DNA of 64,000 nt from Serripes groenlandicus (GCA_031761405.1 JASEVX010000115.1:550457-614456); one strand, 5' to 3'; positions 48,010 to 57,497 are shown, counted from the stretch's first letter. Notes: generated by a model not told the origin, from the letters alone. Translations and numbers: made by a program.

Positions 48010-48272
48010 GAAAAGACAGTCATGGTGAAGTGGAGTGTTGGTGACAACATGCCAGAGGATACGACGGACTTGCGATCCAGTTCTAATATTCCAATATATT
48101 GACTGAAATACTGTACAACGACCTAAGGCACGACGGACGACATGAGCCAAACAGGATTCCGTAGTGTACAGTATTTCAGTCAATATATTGGAATATTAGA
48201 ACTGGATCGCTAGTCCGTCGTATCCTCTGGCATGTTGTCACCAACACTCCACTTCACCATGACTGTCTTTTC
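48010..48272. repeat. Fold-back: 107-bp inverted arms around a 48-bp centre
   Basis: 48010-48117 (gaaaagacagtcatggtgaa ... actgaaatactgtac) is mirrored at 48166-48272, with one mismatch noticed (cttgcgatcc against ggatcgctag). The centre holds ggcacgacggacgacatgag and acaggattccgtag. The tRNA-Leu-like units continue the symmetry outward on both sides, to 48381 on the right. Confidence 0.85.
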
Positions 48273-48381
48273 TGTCCGTTGTTAGAGAAGTGATTAGCGC
48301 GTTGGACTTAAGACCAGGTGTTTCGGGTTCGATCTTCATTGTCCGTTGTTAGCGAAGTGGTTAGCACGTTGGACTTAAGAT
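48273..48381 (+). repeat. tRNA-Leu-like units, plus strand (mirror of 47665-48000)
   Basis: gtccgttgttagagaagtga, gcgcgttggacttaagacca, ttcgggttcgatcttcattg, then a second unit cut off at ggacttaaga. One internal unit fewer than the left side. Confidence 0.7.
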
Positions 48382-48735
48382 CGACGCGCGACAAAGCGGC
48401 ACGACAAAGCGACACGACATAACGACATTCCGTCGTGTCGTTTTGTCGTCCGTCGTGTCGCTTTGTCGTGCGGAGTAGTACGGAATCCTGTTTGGCTCAT
48501 GTCGTCCGTCGTCCGTCGTGCCTTAGGTCGACGCGCGACAAAGCGACACGACGCACGACAAAGCGACACGACGGACGACAAAGCGACACGACGCACGACA
48601 AAGCGACACGACGGACGACAAAACGACACGACGGAATGTCGTTATGTCGTGTCGCTTTGTCGTGCCGCTTTGTCGCGCGTCGACCTAAGGCACGACGGAC
48701 GACGGACGACATGAGCCAAACAGGATTCCGTAGTA
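48382..48735. repeat. GC-rich nested inverted repeats of a cgacaaagcgacacgacg motif
   Basis: 48382-48474 is the reverse complement of 48591-48683, and 48480-48545 is the reverse complement of 48667-48732. The short motif cgacaaagcgacacgacg recurs many times in both orientations. The module acgacatgagccaaacagga appears three times, alternating strand (48138, 48500 reversed, 48707). The Arg/Ser-rich frames here appear on both strands and are not genes. Confidence 0.85.
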
Positions 48736-48782
48736 CACAACAGCGTAAACCCACGTGCAACAAATCGGCAGGAGACGGGTTT

Positions 48783-49092
48783 GATTGTTGATTGATTAGG
48801 GTTTAACGCTGTTTTCAACAATTGTTCAGTCATATCACGGCGACCAGTTCATCTTCTCACGCGTCTCTTGGTTTTCCCACACCAGTACACCACACAACAT
48901 ACTTTCCAATCAACTGGCTGCTTTTCCACATAGACTGTTGAACAGCCCATTGGTGAAATACTAATGACATTGACAGTAATCACAGTTACTTTTGTCAAAC
49001 GTCGAAGGGAATGTTGGCCGAGCTGGGATTCGAACTTACAACCCCTGGATTGATAGCCCACGTCGCTATCGACTGAGCTACCGGAGCTCGGT
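48783..49092 (-). mobile_element. tRNA-derived SINE, minus strand, near full length
   Basis: Tail end gattagggtttaacgctgtt, caattgttcagtcatatcac; head end gagctgggattcgaacttac, gtcgctatcgactgagctac. The clearest complete minus-strand copy: A-box and B-box both recognisable on the minus strand (ggtagctcagtcgatagcga; aagttcgaatcccagctc). Confidence 0.8.
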
Positions 49093-49149
49093 GGAGACGA
49101 ATATGAAAACTAAGGATACAAAATAAAATTAGTGAAATAAGAAGTATTG

Positions 49150-49275
49150 AATTGAATTAAAACGTTGTGGCAAAAGGAGAAATTGCTTATTATGACTAAT
49201 TTCTCCTTTTGCAACAATTTATTCAAAAGTCTGCTGTAGATGCGTTAGAAAGCGTCTTTAATTGGGAAAAGGTTA
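49150..49275. mobile_element. CTGCAGCAGACGACTTT element, right part
   Basis: Hairpin gagaaattgcttattatgac / aatttctccttttgcaacaa followed by aaaagtctgctgtagatgcg, ttagaaagcgtctttaattg and ggaaaaggttaaac. The right TTAA context is preserved. Confidence 0.6.
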
Positions 49276-49394
49276 AACAAGTTGAGTTGTATGGATATTT
49301 GCATATGGCCTTTTCATTTTCTTTCTTTTCTCAGTGTATAATGATCAAGCTTTTGTGTAAACTTAATTCAACCAATTAGGTAGAAATAACCCCT

Positions 49395-49620
49395 TTTACT
49401 AGGAATGCATTTCTTACAATTGTTCATTAATATCTCGGCGGCTAGTTCATCTAACCACGTGTTTCAAGGCTGTCAAATACTAGTACTACACAAAACAAAA
49501 CTAGACGCTTTTCCACAGAGCCTGTTAGCCCATTGATGAAGGACGAATTACACTTGTCGTATTGACTTTTGTCAACAAACGTCGGAAAGAATGTTGGCCG
49601 AGCTGGGGTTCGAACAATTA
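49395..49620 (-). mobile_element. tRNA-derived SINE, minus strand, head-truncated
   Basis: ttcttacaattgttcattaa, tatctcggcggctagttcat, gtgtttcaaggctgtcaaat, ending at gagctggggttcgaac, so the A-box half of the head is missing. Confidence 0.7.
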
Positions 49621-49822
49621 TTAAAGATCTCCTCTGATGCTTCTCGGCGAATTTTGAATGGTTTAAGGGGGAAAACAGATGCTTTTAATATCAAATGCAA
49701 ACAGTGAAGATCAGTGGGAGTCTGTGCATATGCATTGTCATGTTAGGCATTGAACTGCCGTAGATCTCTGGATGTATATTACTTCCCTTAAATAACTGGA
49801 AGTTTCACATTCAACTACATAT

Positions 49823-49905
49823 GAGCTGTTCCACGAGAAAACCAACATTATAGACTCTGCGAAATGTATCGACCCAAATCAGGCTGCACAGTCCGCGCAT
49901 GATAA
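49823..49905. mobile_element. GAGCCGTCCCGCGAG element, left fragment
   Basis: gagctgttccacgagaaaac, tagactctgcgaaatgtatc, aggctgcacagtccgcgcat. The remainder is lost and a CTGCAGCAGACGACTTT element right half follows at 49910-50035. Confidence 0.6.
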
Positions 49906-50171
49906 TAGAATTGAAAATATTGTGGCAAAATGAAATATTGCTCATTGTAAGCAATTATTTGTTTGTCACAATGTTTTCAAAAGTCGGTTATTGCTGCAGA
50001 AAGCGTCTATATGTATGACAAGGTTAAACTATAATTTGCGTAATAACTGTGGCTATAGTGCCAATTATAAGTAATAAATGCGTTTATAACTAAAAAATAC
50101 ATGTAGACGGCACGTGACGCCACTGGTGAGATCGTGCGTACTCACAGACTCACCTGAGTTGTTTCTGGTCG

Positions 50172-50842
50172 CAGATGTAATACGATCGCAGATTTAATAA
50201 GGTCGCAGATGTAATAAGGTCGCAGATGTAATAAGGTCTAATAAGATCGCAGATGTAATTCGATCGCAGATGTAATAAGGTCGCAGATGTAATATAGTCG
50301 CAGATGTAAAACGGTCTAATAAGGTCGCATATGTAATAAGGTCACAGAAGTTATAAGGTCGCAGATGTAATAAGGTCGCTGATGTAAAAAGGTCACATAT
50401 GTAATAAGGTCCCAAATACCCTGACGCAGATGTAATAAGGTCGCAGATATAATAAGGGCACAGATGTAATAAGGTCGCAGATGTAATAAGGTCGCAGATG
50501 TAATAATGTCGCAGATGTAATAAGGTCTAATAAGGTCGCAGATATAATAAGGTCTAATAAGGTCGCAGATGAAATAAGGTCGCAGATGTAATAAGGTCGC
50601 AGATGTAATAAGGTCGCAGATGTAATAAGGTCGCATATGTAATAAGGTCGCAGATGTAATAAGGTCACATATGTAATAAGGTCCCAAATACCCTGACGCA
50701 GATGTAATAAGGTCGCAGATGTAATAAGGGCACAGATGTAATAAGGTCGCAGATGTAATAAGGTCGCAAATGTAATAAGGTCGCAGATGTAATAAGGTCA
50801 CAGATGGTATAAGGTCCCAAATACCATAACGCATATGTAATA
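50172..50842. repeat. 17-bp satellite, left block (~38 units)
   Basis: Unit ggtcgcagatgtaataa with substitutions (cacag, catat) and short variants (ggtctaataa). A marker segment gtcccaaataccctgacgc recurs near 50409 and 50681 and again, altered, near 50814, giving a longer pattern of about 270 bp. It is interrupted by the LTR element at 50843. Confidence 0.9.
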
Positions 50843-52109
50843 TGGTTTTAACTTATCGCAGGATTGTCAGGGAGATCATTGTTTATGAAGTTATTATCAT
50901 ATACATATGTGATAAGTGATATTAAGCATATTAAGAGTTCATTTCATGTAAATCCGTTGAGAATTAAGGAATTGACGGGTTTAAAAACGTTAATTACGTT
51001 AAACTATGTTGCTATTTTCATTTGGCCTATAAATGTATTGAAACTAGTTGTTGATTGTGAATTACGATTTGCACGGGAATTTTGCCTGTCATCAGGAGAC
51101 CCAGAGGTTGATTGGTGCTATATAGCTTACTCAAACATTTGTTTTGGTCGTCAGTATCATAGGAGTCGCCAGAGGGTTTTCACTCGTTATAGTGAGAGGT
51201 AGTTGATGTGACCAATTCACACGGCATATGGGTATGTAAATTCTTAGTTATTGTGCAAAGGGGTTTTCGGCATAATTAAGGAATGGAATCTGTGCAAATT
51301 TACAATGTTAGGGATTGAGATAATTATTACATGATTGAATTGTTTAGAGAATTTCTGGTTCACGAAGTGAATGTTTACAGAAATTGAGTCCGTTAGGAGC
51401 GAGACAATGTGTTAATATGCTATTGGGAAAGATATGTTTGTATGAAAATGATAAGAATGGAAGTGGGAAATGTAAAAGGATAGTAGTATAGAGATGAGCT
51501 ACCATAGGAGTATAAAATGGTAGGCTGTTAGGTTTACGGAACATTACTGATATTATTGTAAGACATGGTTATTTATTACAATTTTAGCCGTTTTATGTCT
51601 GGCTAGTCCATATCGATAGCCAGACAACCGAAGTTCCAAACGCAGAAGTGTGAAGAACCAGTTTGTGTGACGCAGTCCACAACTTAATAAGACGTCGTAA
51701 CGGGGGACATTAGGAGGAGTGCCGTCATAGGACGTGTAGAACCATATATCCACAGTTGTGTGGCTTGTCGATCCCGGAATCCAAGGATATACGCGACGCA
51801 ATGAATATAAGTACAACGACTCGGTGAAGTCGGGAAACGGATACAGTTGGATGTGAAGGACAACGTGTATGAACATTCCAAATACAGGGTACAGTAACGG
51901 AAGTGATGGGACAGTTAAGTGATTTGGGTGAAAGTGTGGATGAGAGTGCGTGAGTAGTTCTTTTGTTTATAGCCTCTCGATTTGTCAGGAAAGTTGATTA
52001 TTCAAAATTGTATATATTTCATAACTGTAAATTAAACATATATTTTTATTCAACCATCGGCGTTCAATTCTACTTTAGTGAGTTGTCGACCCTTGACCAT
52101 CTTGTGACA
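50843..52109 (+). mobile_element. LTR, plus orientation (5' LTR of Ty3/Gypsy element)
   Basis: Begins TGGTTTTAACTTATCGCAGG and ends CATCTTGTGACA, so TG...CA termini, 1267 bp. It is followed after two bases (aa) by a primer-binding site. The same sequence occurs in inverted orientation at 56229-57497 (1269 bp); I noticed one 2-nt indel (gtctggc/gtctatggc) and one substitution in the aligned parts I read. A 112-codon frame (50864-51202) lies inside the LTR and is present in both copies, but with such recent copies that is no evidence of selection. Confidence 0.85.
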
Positions 52110-52111
52110 AA

Positions 52112-52128
52112 TGGTGTCAGAAGTGGGA
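52112..52128 (+). other. Primer-binding site (tRNA-Leu type)
   Basis: tggtgtcagaagtggga begins two bases after the LTR. Its complement ends ...CTGACACCA, which matches the 3' acceptor plus CCA of metazoan tRNA-Leu isoacceptors as I recall them. This is where minus-strand DNA synthesis would be primed. Confidence 0.65.
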
Positions 52129-52589
52129 TTATTCGCTCGATGTATCGAGGCGGCAACGAACTAGGGTAGAATTGGATAGGTTAATTGTAACTCTGCAGAT
52201 ATTCCTTTATAAGATTCATTTATCTGGAAATTGTACAGTGCATTTACACTTGATACAAATAGCTTATGCTTTATACATGGGGTTTTTATTTAGGTTTTTT
52301 TTTATTCCCTGTGATGAGACACAGCGGCGCTGCCATAAGCGTTTCTGCAGTAAAGCGTGGAGTCTGAGGGATAGAAGGGGTGTGCTTTAAAAGTGTTAAG
52401 ACTGATATCTGAACATTATAAATAGATTTAGAGTCGTGCATAGTGAGTCTCGAAAGTGGATTATACCGTACAGGATATGCAGAGAATTCAAATATAGATT
52501 TGAAGTCCAATGAAGTGTAGTTATTATTAACTTAGATTGTAGTTTATTAAGTTGTGATATAGGGTTAGCGTATCGTACTATTGATAATC
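52129..52589 (+). other. Untranslated leader between PBS and gag
   Basis: About 460 bp without a credible coding frame, placed where the packaging/leader region of an LTR retrotransposon would lie. An upstream 72-codon frame at 52172 has no recognisable domain. Confidence 0.5.
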
Positions 52590-53846
52590 ATGACTAGTAT
52601 GAAGGAGTTGATGGAGTTGGGCAAGGAGTTCGGTTATGAAGGTGAGGAACTTAAAAAGTTCGTTCAAGATGAACAAGCAAAGGAACGAGAACAGAGAGTG
52701 AGAGATCGTGAATTCGAGAGTGAGAAAAAGGATAAAGAAGTTGAAGCTGAGAGAGAAAAAGAAGTTAAGTTATTAGAACAACAGAGATTATTAGAGAGAG
52801 AGAAAGAAGAGCTGAGGGATCGGGAGCATAGGAGAGCATTGGAGTTAGTTCAATTAGAACATCAGCAGGCGATGGAGTTGGCCAAACATGGAGTATGTAA
52901 GTCTTTTATTAAAGATCAAAAAATCAAAGGACCGAAATTACCATGGTTTGACGAGGATAAGGATAATATGGACAGTTATCTATCCAGGTTTGAGCGATAT
53001 GCAGAAGCACAAGGTTGGAAAAATGATCAGTGGTCATTACATCTTAGTGCATTATTGAAAGGTAAGGCGTTAGATGTTTATTCTAGATTACCTGCAGAGG
53101 ACGCTTTGGACTATATTAAGTTAAAGTCAGCATTATTGCAACGTTTTGAGTTAACTGAAGAAGGGTTTAGAAAACGGTTCAAAGTAGCTAGACCAGAAAC
53201 GGGAGAGACGTTTGTTCAGTACTTACGGAGATCAATGAATTATCTCGAACGTTGGTTGGAATTAGGAAAGATAGTAAAATCGTACGAAGGCGTCATTGAT
53301 TTTTTGTTACGAGATCAATTGTTGTCAATTTGCAATAAGGACTTGTATTTATTTTTGAAAGAAAAGATGTTTACAGATGGTAATGAGATGGCGGTACAGG
53401 CGGATCTATTTGCTGAAGCAAGAGGTGGGTGTAGGAATGTTGTAGTAAGTGGAAATAATAAAGAAAAGGATCAGGTTGCTAGAGGGTTTAGGTCCGATAC
53501 AGGACAACGACAGGGTTCCAGTACGCAGAAGGCAGGTAATAGTTCTTTCACTAATTGGAAATGGAGCTATTGTGGTGGTAATCACAGATCGGACGATTGT
53601 AGGAAAAGGGGTAGTAGGCATAGTATGGCTGCTGTCGACGATACTGGTGGACGATTTACATCGGGTGGAGATACTAGGAATGCAAGTACTGGTCCATTTG
53701 AAAGGTATAGCCACAATCAGGGTAACCAATATTTCAAAGGAAGAGGAAAGCCTCGAGGTCTGTATCGTGGGGGATTAAAGCGAACAGCCAGTTTAGTTAG
53801 GTGCATGTATGGAAAGGAATTGTCCTACCAAGGAAGGCACAGTTAA
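52590..53846 (+). CDS. gag: Gag-like capsid protein of the Gypsy element
   Basis: The ATG at 52590 (MTSMKELMELG) is taken because the open frame upstream has only non-ATG codons; 418 residues. A charged E/K/R-rich coiled coil spans about residues 12-98. A retrotransposon gag core follows at ~115-280 (GPKLPWFDEDKDNMDSYL; LSALLKGKALDVYSRL; FRKRFKVARPETGETFVQYL; YLERWLELGK). A degenerate CCHC knuckle lies at ~325-337, where W replaces the first Cys and one spacer residue is missing (WSYCGGNHRSDDC). The C-terminus is Gly/Arg-rich. Role in the family: virus-like particle assembly and RNA binding. Codon use is AT-rich like its surroundings. Confidence 0.8.
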   Translation: MTSMKELMELGKEFGYEGEELKKFVQDEQAKEREQRVRDREFESEKKDKEVEAEREKEVKLLEQQRLLEREKEELRDREHRRALELVQLEHQQAMELAKHGVCKSFIKDQKIKGPKLPWFDEDKDNMDSYLSRFERYAEAQGWKNDQWSLHLSALLKGKALDVYSRLPAEDALDYIKLKSALLQRFELTEEGFRKRFKVARPETGETFVQYLRRSMNYLERWLELGKIVKSYEGVIDFLLRDQLLSICNKDLYLFLKEKMFTDGNEMAVQADLFAEARGGCRNVVVSGNNKEKDQVARGFRSDTGQRQGSSTQKAGNSSFTNWKWSYCGGNHRSDDCRKRGSRHSMAAVDDTGGRFTSGGDTRNASTGPFERYSHNQGNQYFKGRGKPRGLYRGGLKRTASLVRCMYGKELSYQGRHS

Positions 53847-55095
53847 CGGAGTAAGAGTAAACATGATGAGAGACACGGGTGCCACGTGCGTAGTTGTAAG
53901 GAAACGGTTAGTACAGGAACACCAGTTCTTAGGTAAGGAAAGATGTTGCAAATATATCGATGGATCTGAGCATTATTTTCCGGTAGCAATGATAGAGGTG
54001 AAGACTCCGTATTATGAGGGTACAACGGAGGCGTTATGTATAGACACTCCACTCTATGATTTAGTTGTAGGTCACATTACAGGCGCGAAATATCCGGAAC
54101 CCGGAGATGTATCAAATGCAATGCAGACTCGGTCGCAAACAGAACAAAATACTAAACCATACAGGAAATTACATGTTCCAGGTAAGATTTTAGATATATC
54201 GCAAGCAGAATACCGCGACCTGCAGATGGCAGATGAAACTCTGTCGAAGACGAGAGAAAAGGCGAATGAAAGAACTTTTCATAATTGCAAAGGGGGCGGA
54301 CAGGTAAGGTATCTGTTTAAGAACAAACTATTGTATAGGGAATTTGAATTTCCTAATCGGAAGCAGTCTTATCAGTTAGTTGTTCCTAAGACGTGTCGGG
54401 AAGCGGTGTTAAAGATAGCACACGAGTCATTGATGGCAGGGCATTTAGGTATACGGAAAACTAGGGACAGAGCATTAGCAGAGTTCTATTGGCCAGGGGT
54501 TTGTTCGGAAGTCAGTCGGTATTGTAGATCATGCGATATATGTCAACGAACGATGCCAAAAGGTAAGGTTCAAAAAGTACCATTAGGAGAGATGCCATTA
54601 ATAGAAACGCCTTTTAAGCGTGTAGCAGTTGATTTAGTAGGACCAATCGAACCAATGACAGACAGGAAAAACAGGTACATTTTAGTCATGGTAGATTATG
54701 CTACAAGGTATCCGGAAGCCGTGGCTTTACCAGGGATTGAGACTGAACGAGTAGCGGAAGCATTGGTCGATATGTTCAGTAGACTAGGAATACCGGAGGA
54801 GATGTTGACGGACATGGGATCACAGTTCACATCTAAGATGATGGCTGAGGTAAGTAGACTTTTATCCTTACGTCAGTTGACTACAACGCCATACCACCCA
54901 ATGTGTAACGGATTGGTGGAAAAGTTTAATGGAACATTGAAACGGATGATTAAGCGTATGTGTAGCGAGAGGCCCCAGGATTGGGATAAGTACATTAATG
55001 CTGCGTTATTTGCGTATAGGGAAGTGCCACAGGAAAGTCTGGGGTTTTCCCCATTTGAATTACTCTATGGCCGGACGGTCAGAGAGGACCGTTGA
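53797..55095 (+). pseudogene. pol: pol part 1: protease and integrase (frame broken downstream)
   Basis: The open frame overlaps the end of gag in a different (+1) frame; first ATG 53809. Numbering from that Met: aspartic protease DTGAT at 22-26; HHCC zinc-binding module H205, H212, C239, C242; integrase catalytic core with D275 (AVDLVGP), D335 (LTDMGSQF) and E371 (NGLVEKFNG), i.e. D-D(35)-E. No RT lies between protease and integrase. The frame ends at 55095 because of an apparent 2-nt GA duplication in agagagg (55081-55087); the integrase C-terminus continues in the next frame. Whether the gag-pol overlap is programmed frameshifting or decay is open. Confidence 0.85.
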
Positions 55096-55922
55096 GCATT
55101 TTGAAAGAGTTATGGTCTGGCGAGGTCAATGATGTTGAAGTGAAATTGACATACCAGTACGTAATAGATTTACGTGAGCGACTCGAAGAGACATGTAAGA
55201 TGGCACAGGATGAGTTAAGTAAGGCAAAGTCTAGACAGAAGATATACTATAACAAACGGGCAAAGGACAGTTTCCCGATAGGTGCCAAGGTACTGGTATT
55301 ACTTCCGGTAAGTCACAATAAATTATTATTGCAGTGGAAGGGTCCATTTGAAGTGATCAAGGTGATGAATAAGGTAGATTATAGAATTAATATGAAGGGT
55401 AAGGAAAAGACTTTTCATGCCAATATGTTGAAACAGTACAATGAGCGAAGTGCTGATGACGGTAGTAGTGATAAAGGTATATTAGCAGTTGTTTGTTCTG
55501 CAGTTATTGAAGATAGTGAAGATCGGAAATTAGATAATGCAGACGTAGATTGGGTAGATGAGAAGATACCGTTAGAGTGTCTTTCTAGAGTGGGTAGCGA
55601 GTCTAAAAAAGATGTAGACGTTTGTAAAGAATTGTCTCCTGAACAGAGGGAGCAGGTTGACATGGTTTTCGAAGAGTTCGCCGATGTTTTGACAGACATA
55701 CCGGGAGCTACTTCGCTTGTTGAACATGATATTAAATTAAATACATCAGAACCCATCAGGTTCAAGGGTTATCCTATTCCATATCAGTCGGTGGCGACAG
55801 TAAACGAAGAGGTCAGTAAGATGTTAGAGTTAGGAGTCATAGAGCATTATAATGCATCGTTTTCGAGTCCTATAGTATTTGTTAGGAAGAAGGACGGCAA
55901 AATTCGGTTTTGTATAGGATAA
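55088..55922 (+). pseudogene. pol: pol part 2: integrase C-terminus and start of RT, truncated
   Basis: Continues the integrase after the frameshift (LSILKELWSGE; then a GPF/chromodomain-like LLLQWKGPFEVIKVM), a ~90-residue acidic spacer, and the N-terminal part of a Gypsy RT (LSPEQREQV; VEHDIKLNTSEPIR; MLELGVIEHYNASFSSP; FVRKKDGKIRFCI). It stops at 55920-55922 just after the KIRFCI motif. The catalytic YxDD box and all downstream RT motifs are missing. The placement of RT after integrase is the key diagnostic feature. Confidence 0.85.
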
Positions 55923-56008
55923 GCATTAGAGCGATTCCAGGTAGAGAAAATGTAGGGGCAGATTACTTAAGTAGAGTAGAGAGTCAAGTAGAGGAATCAG
56001 GAAACAGT
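55923..56008 (+). pseudogene. pol part 3: C-terminal end of RNase H
   Basis: From 55931 the frame reads IPGRENVGADYLSRVES, the conserved end of Gypsy RNase H, and stops at 56008. It follows directly on the truncated RT start, so roughly the whole RT palm/thumb and RNase H core were deleted at ~55917-55930. It is in a different frame from part 2. Confidence 0.8.
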
Positions 56009-56228
56009 TAGTGAAATGAGTATTTTAGGCACACATTGGAGTCATGACAGCTGTGCAATCGTGTATATATATATAAGGAATGCAATACTAAGGGAAATTA
56101 AGATACGGGTTGTAAATAGTACAGGGAACGAACCTGGTGTATTGTTAAATAGACAAAGTGTAACCACTTTATCCTTGGGGGGAACGTGTTGGTGTCAGAA
56201 GTGGGACCCCACTGCTGACACCACCATT
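56009..56228 (+). other. 3' untranslated region, PPT-like tract and PBS palindrome
   Basis: A purine tract ttggggggaacg at 56175-56186 resembles a polypurine tract, normally adjacent to the 3' LTR. Instead of TGGTTTTAAC the next bases are tgttggtgtcagaagtggga (a PBS-like sequence, 56190-56206), then ccccactgctgacacca (its inverted counterpart, 56208-56224) and ccattTGTCAC, the end of the inverted LTR. The inverted PBS differs from the 5' PBS at some positions and carries an extra CCA. Confidence 0.75.
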
Positions 56229-57497
56229 TGTCACAAGATGGTCAAGGGTCGACAACTCACTAAAGTAGAATTGAACGCCGATGGTTGAATAAAAATATAT
56301 GTTTAATTTACAGTTATGAAATATATACAATTTTGAATAATCAACTTTCCTGACAAATCGAGAGGCTATAAACAAAAGAACTACTCACGCACTCTCATCC
56401 ACACTTTCACCCAAATCACTTAACTGTCCCATCACTTCCGTTACTGTACCCTGTATTTGGAATGTTCATACACGTTGTCCTTCACATCCAACTGTATCCG
56501 TTTCCCGACTTCACCGAGTCGTTGTACTTATATTCATTGCGTCGCGTATATCCTTGGATTCCGGGATCGACAAGCCACACAACTGTGGATATATGGTTCT
56601 ACACGTCCTATGACGGCACTCCTCCTAATGTCCCCCGTTACGACGTCTTATTAAGTTGTGGACTGCGTCACACAAACTGGTTCTTCACACTTCTGCGTTT
56701 GGAACTTCGGTTGTCTGGCTATCGATATGGACTAGCCATAGACATAAAACGGCTAAAATTGTAATAAATAACCATGTCTTACAATAATATCAGTAATGTT
56801 CCGTAAACCTAACAGCCTACCATTTTATACTCCTATGGTAGCTCATCTCTATACTACTATCCTTTTACATTTCCCACTTCCATTCTTATCATTTTCATAC
56901 AAACATATCTTTCCCAATAGCATATTAACACATTGTCTCGCTCCTAACGGACTCAATTTCTGTAAACATTCACTTCGTGAACCAGAAATTCTCTAAACAA
57001 TTCAATCATGTAATAATTATCTCAATCCCTAACATTGTAAATTTGCACAGATTCCATTCCTTAATTATGCCGAAAACCCCTTTGCACAATAACTAAGAAT
57101 TTACATACCCATATGCCGTGTGAATTGGTCACATCAACTACCTCTCACTATAACGAGTGAAAACCCTCTGGCGACTCCTATGATACTGACGACCAAAACA
57201 AATGTTTGAGTAAGCTATATAGCACCAATCAACCTCTGGGTCTCCTGATGACAGGCAAAATTCCCGTGCAAATCGTAATTCACAATCAACAACTAGTTTC
57301 AATACATTTATAGGCCAAATGAAAATAGCAACATAGTTTAACGTAATTAACGTTTTTAAACCCGTCAATTCCTTAATTCTCAACGGATTTACATGAAATG
57401 AACTCTTAATATGCTTAATATCATTTATCACATATGTATATGATAATAACTTCATAAACAATGATCTCCCTGACAATCCTGCGATAAGTTAAAACCA
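56229..57497 (-). mobile_element. LTR, inverted copy at the 3' side
   Basis: TGTCACAAGATGGTCAAGGG at 56229 is the reverse complement of the 5' LTR's end, and ...GATAAGTTAAAACCA at 57497 the reverse complement of its start. Read on the minus strand it is TG...CA and runs 1269 bp. A canonical element would carry this LTR in direct orientation. Confidence 0.9.

Larger units (their letters stand above)
50843..57497 (+). mobile_element. Gmr1-like Ty3/Gypsy retrotransposon with inverted LTRs, defective
   Basis: Order: LTR(+), PBS, leader, gag, protease, integrase, start of RT, deletion, end of RNase H, PPT-like tract, PBS palindrome, LTR(-). Integrase upstream of RT in a Gypsy-type element is the signature of the Gmr1 group; Copia also has IN before RT but the integrase (GPF-like module; DMGSQF, D-x35-E) is Gypsy-type. 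The whole element interrupts a 17-bp satellite. No matching target duplication is visible at the outer ends (gtaata | tacgtg), as expected if the 3' end arose by rearrangement. Recent insertion inferred from LTR similarity. Confidence 0.8.

Noticed and set aside
48375..48833. Overlapping Arg/Ser-rich ORFs on both strands
   Set aside because: Consequence of GC-rich inverted repeats: mirrored frames translate the same motif. No independent coding signal.
50194..50834. 172-residue minus-strand ORF with LHLRPYYICDLITSAT-type repeat
   Set aside because: 17-bp array read as 51-bp (three-unit) cycles. Artefact.
53809..55095. Domesticated host integrase gene
   Set aside because: It lies within an LTR element with PBS, gag, protease and RT remnants, and its frame is broken at 55095. 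No sign of host co-option.
50843..57497. Copia-type element (because integrase precedes RT)
   Set aside because: The integrase and RT motifs (DMGSQF, GPF module, FVRKKDGKIRFCI, IPGRENVGADYLSR) are Gypsy-type, so a Gmr1-like arrangement fits better.
50843..57497. DNA transposon with 1.27 kb terminal inverted repeats
   Set aside because: The repeats are TG...CA bounded and adjoin a tRNA-type PBS and gag-pol, so they are LTRs that happen to be inverted.
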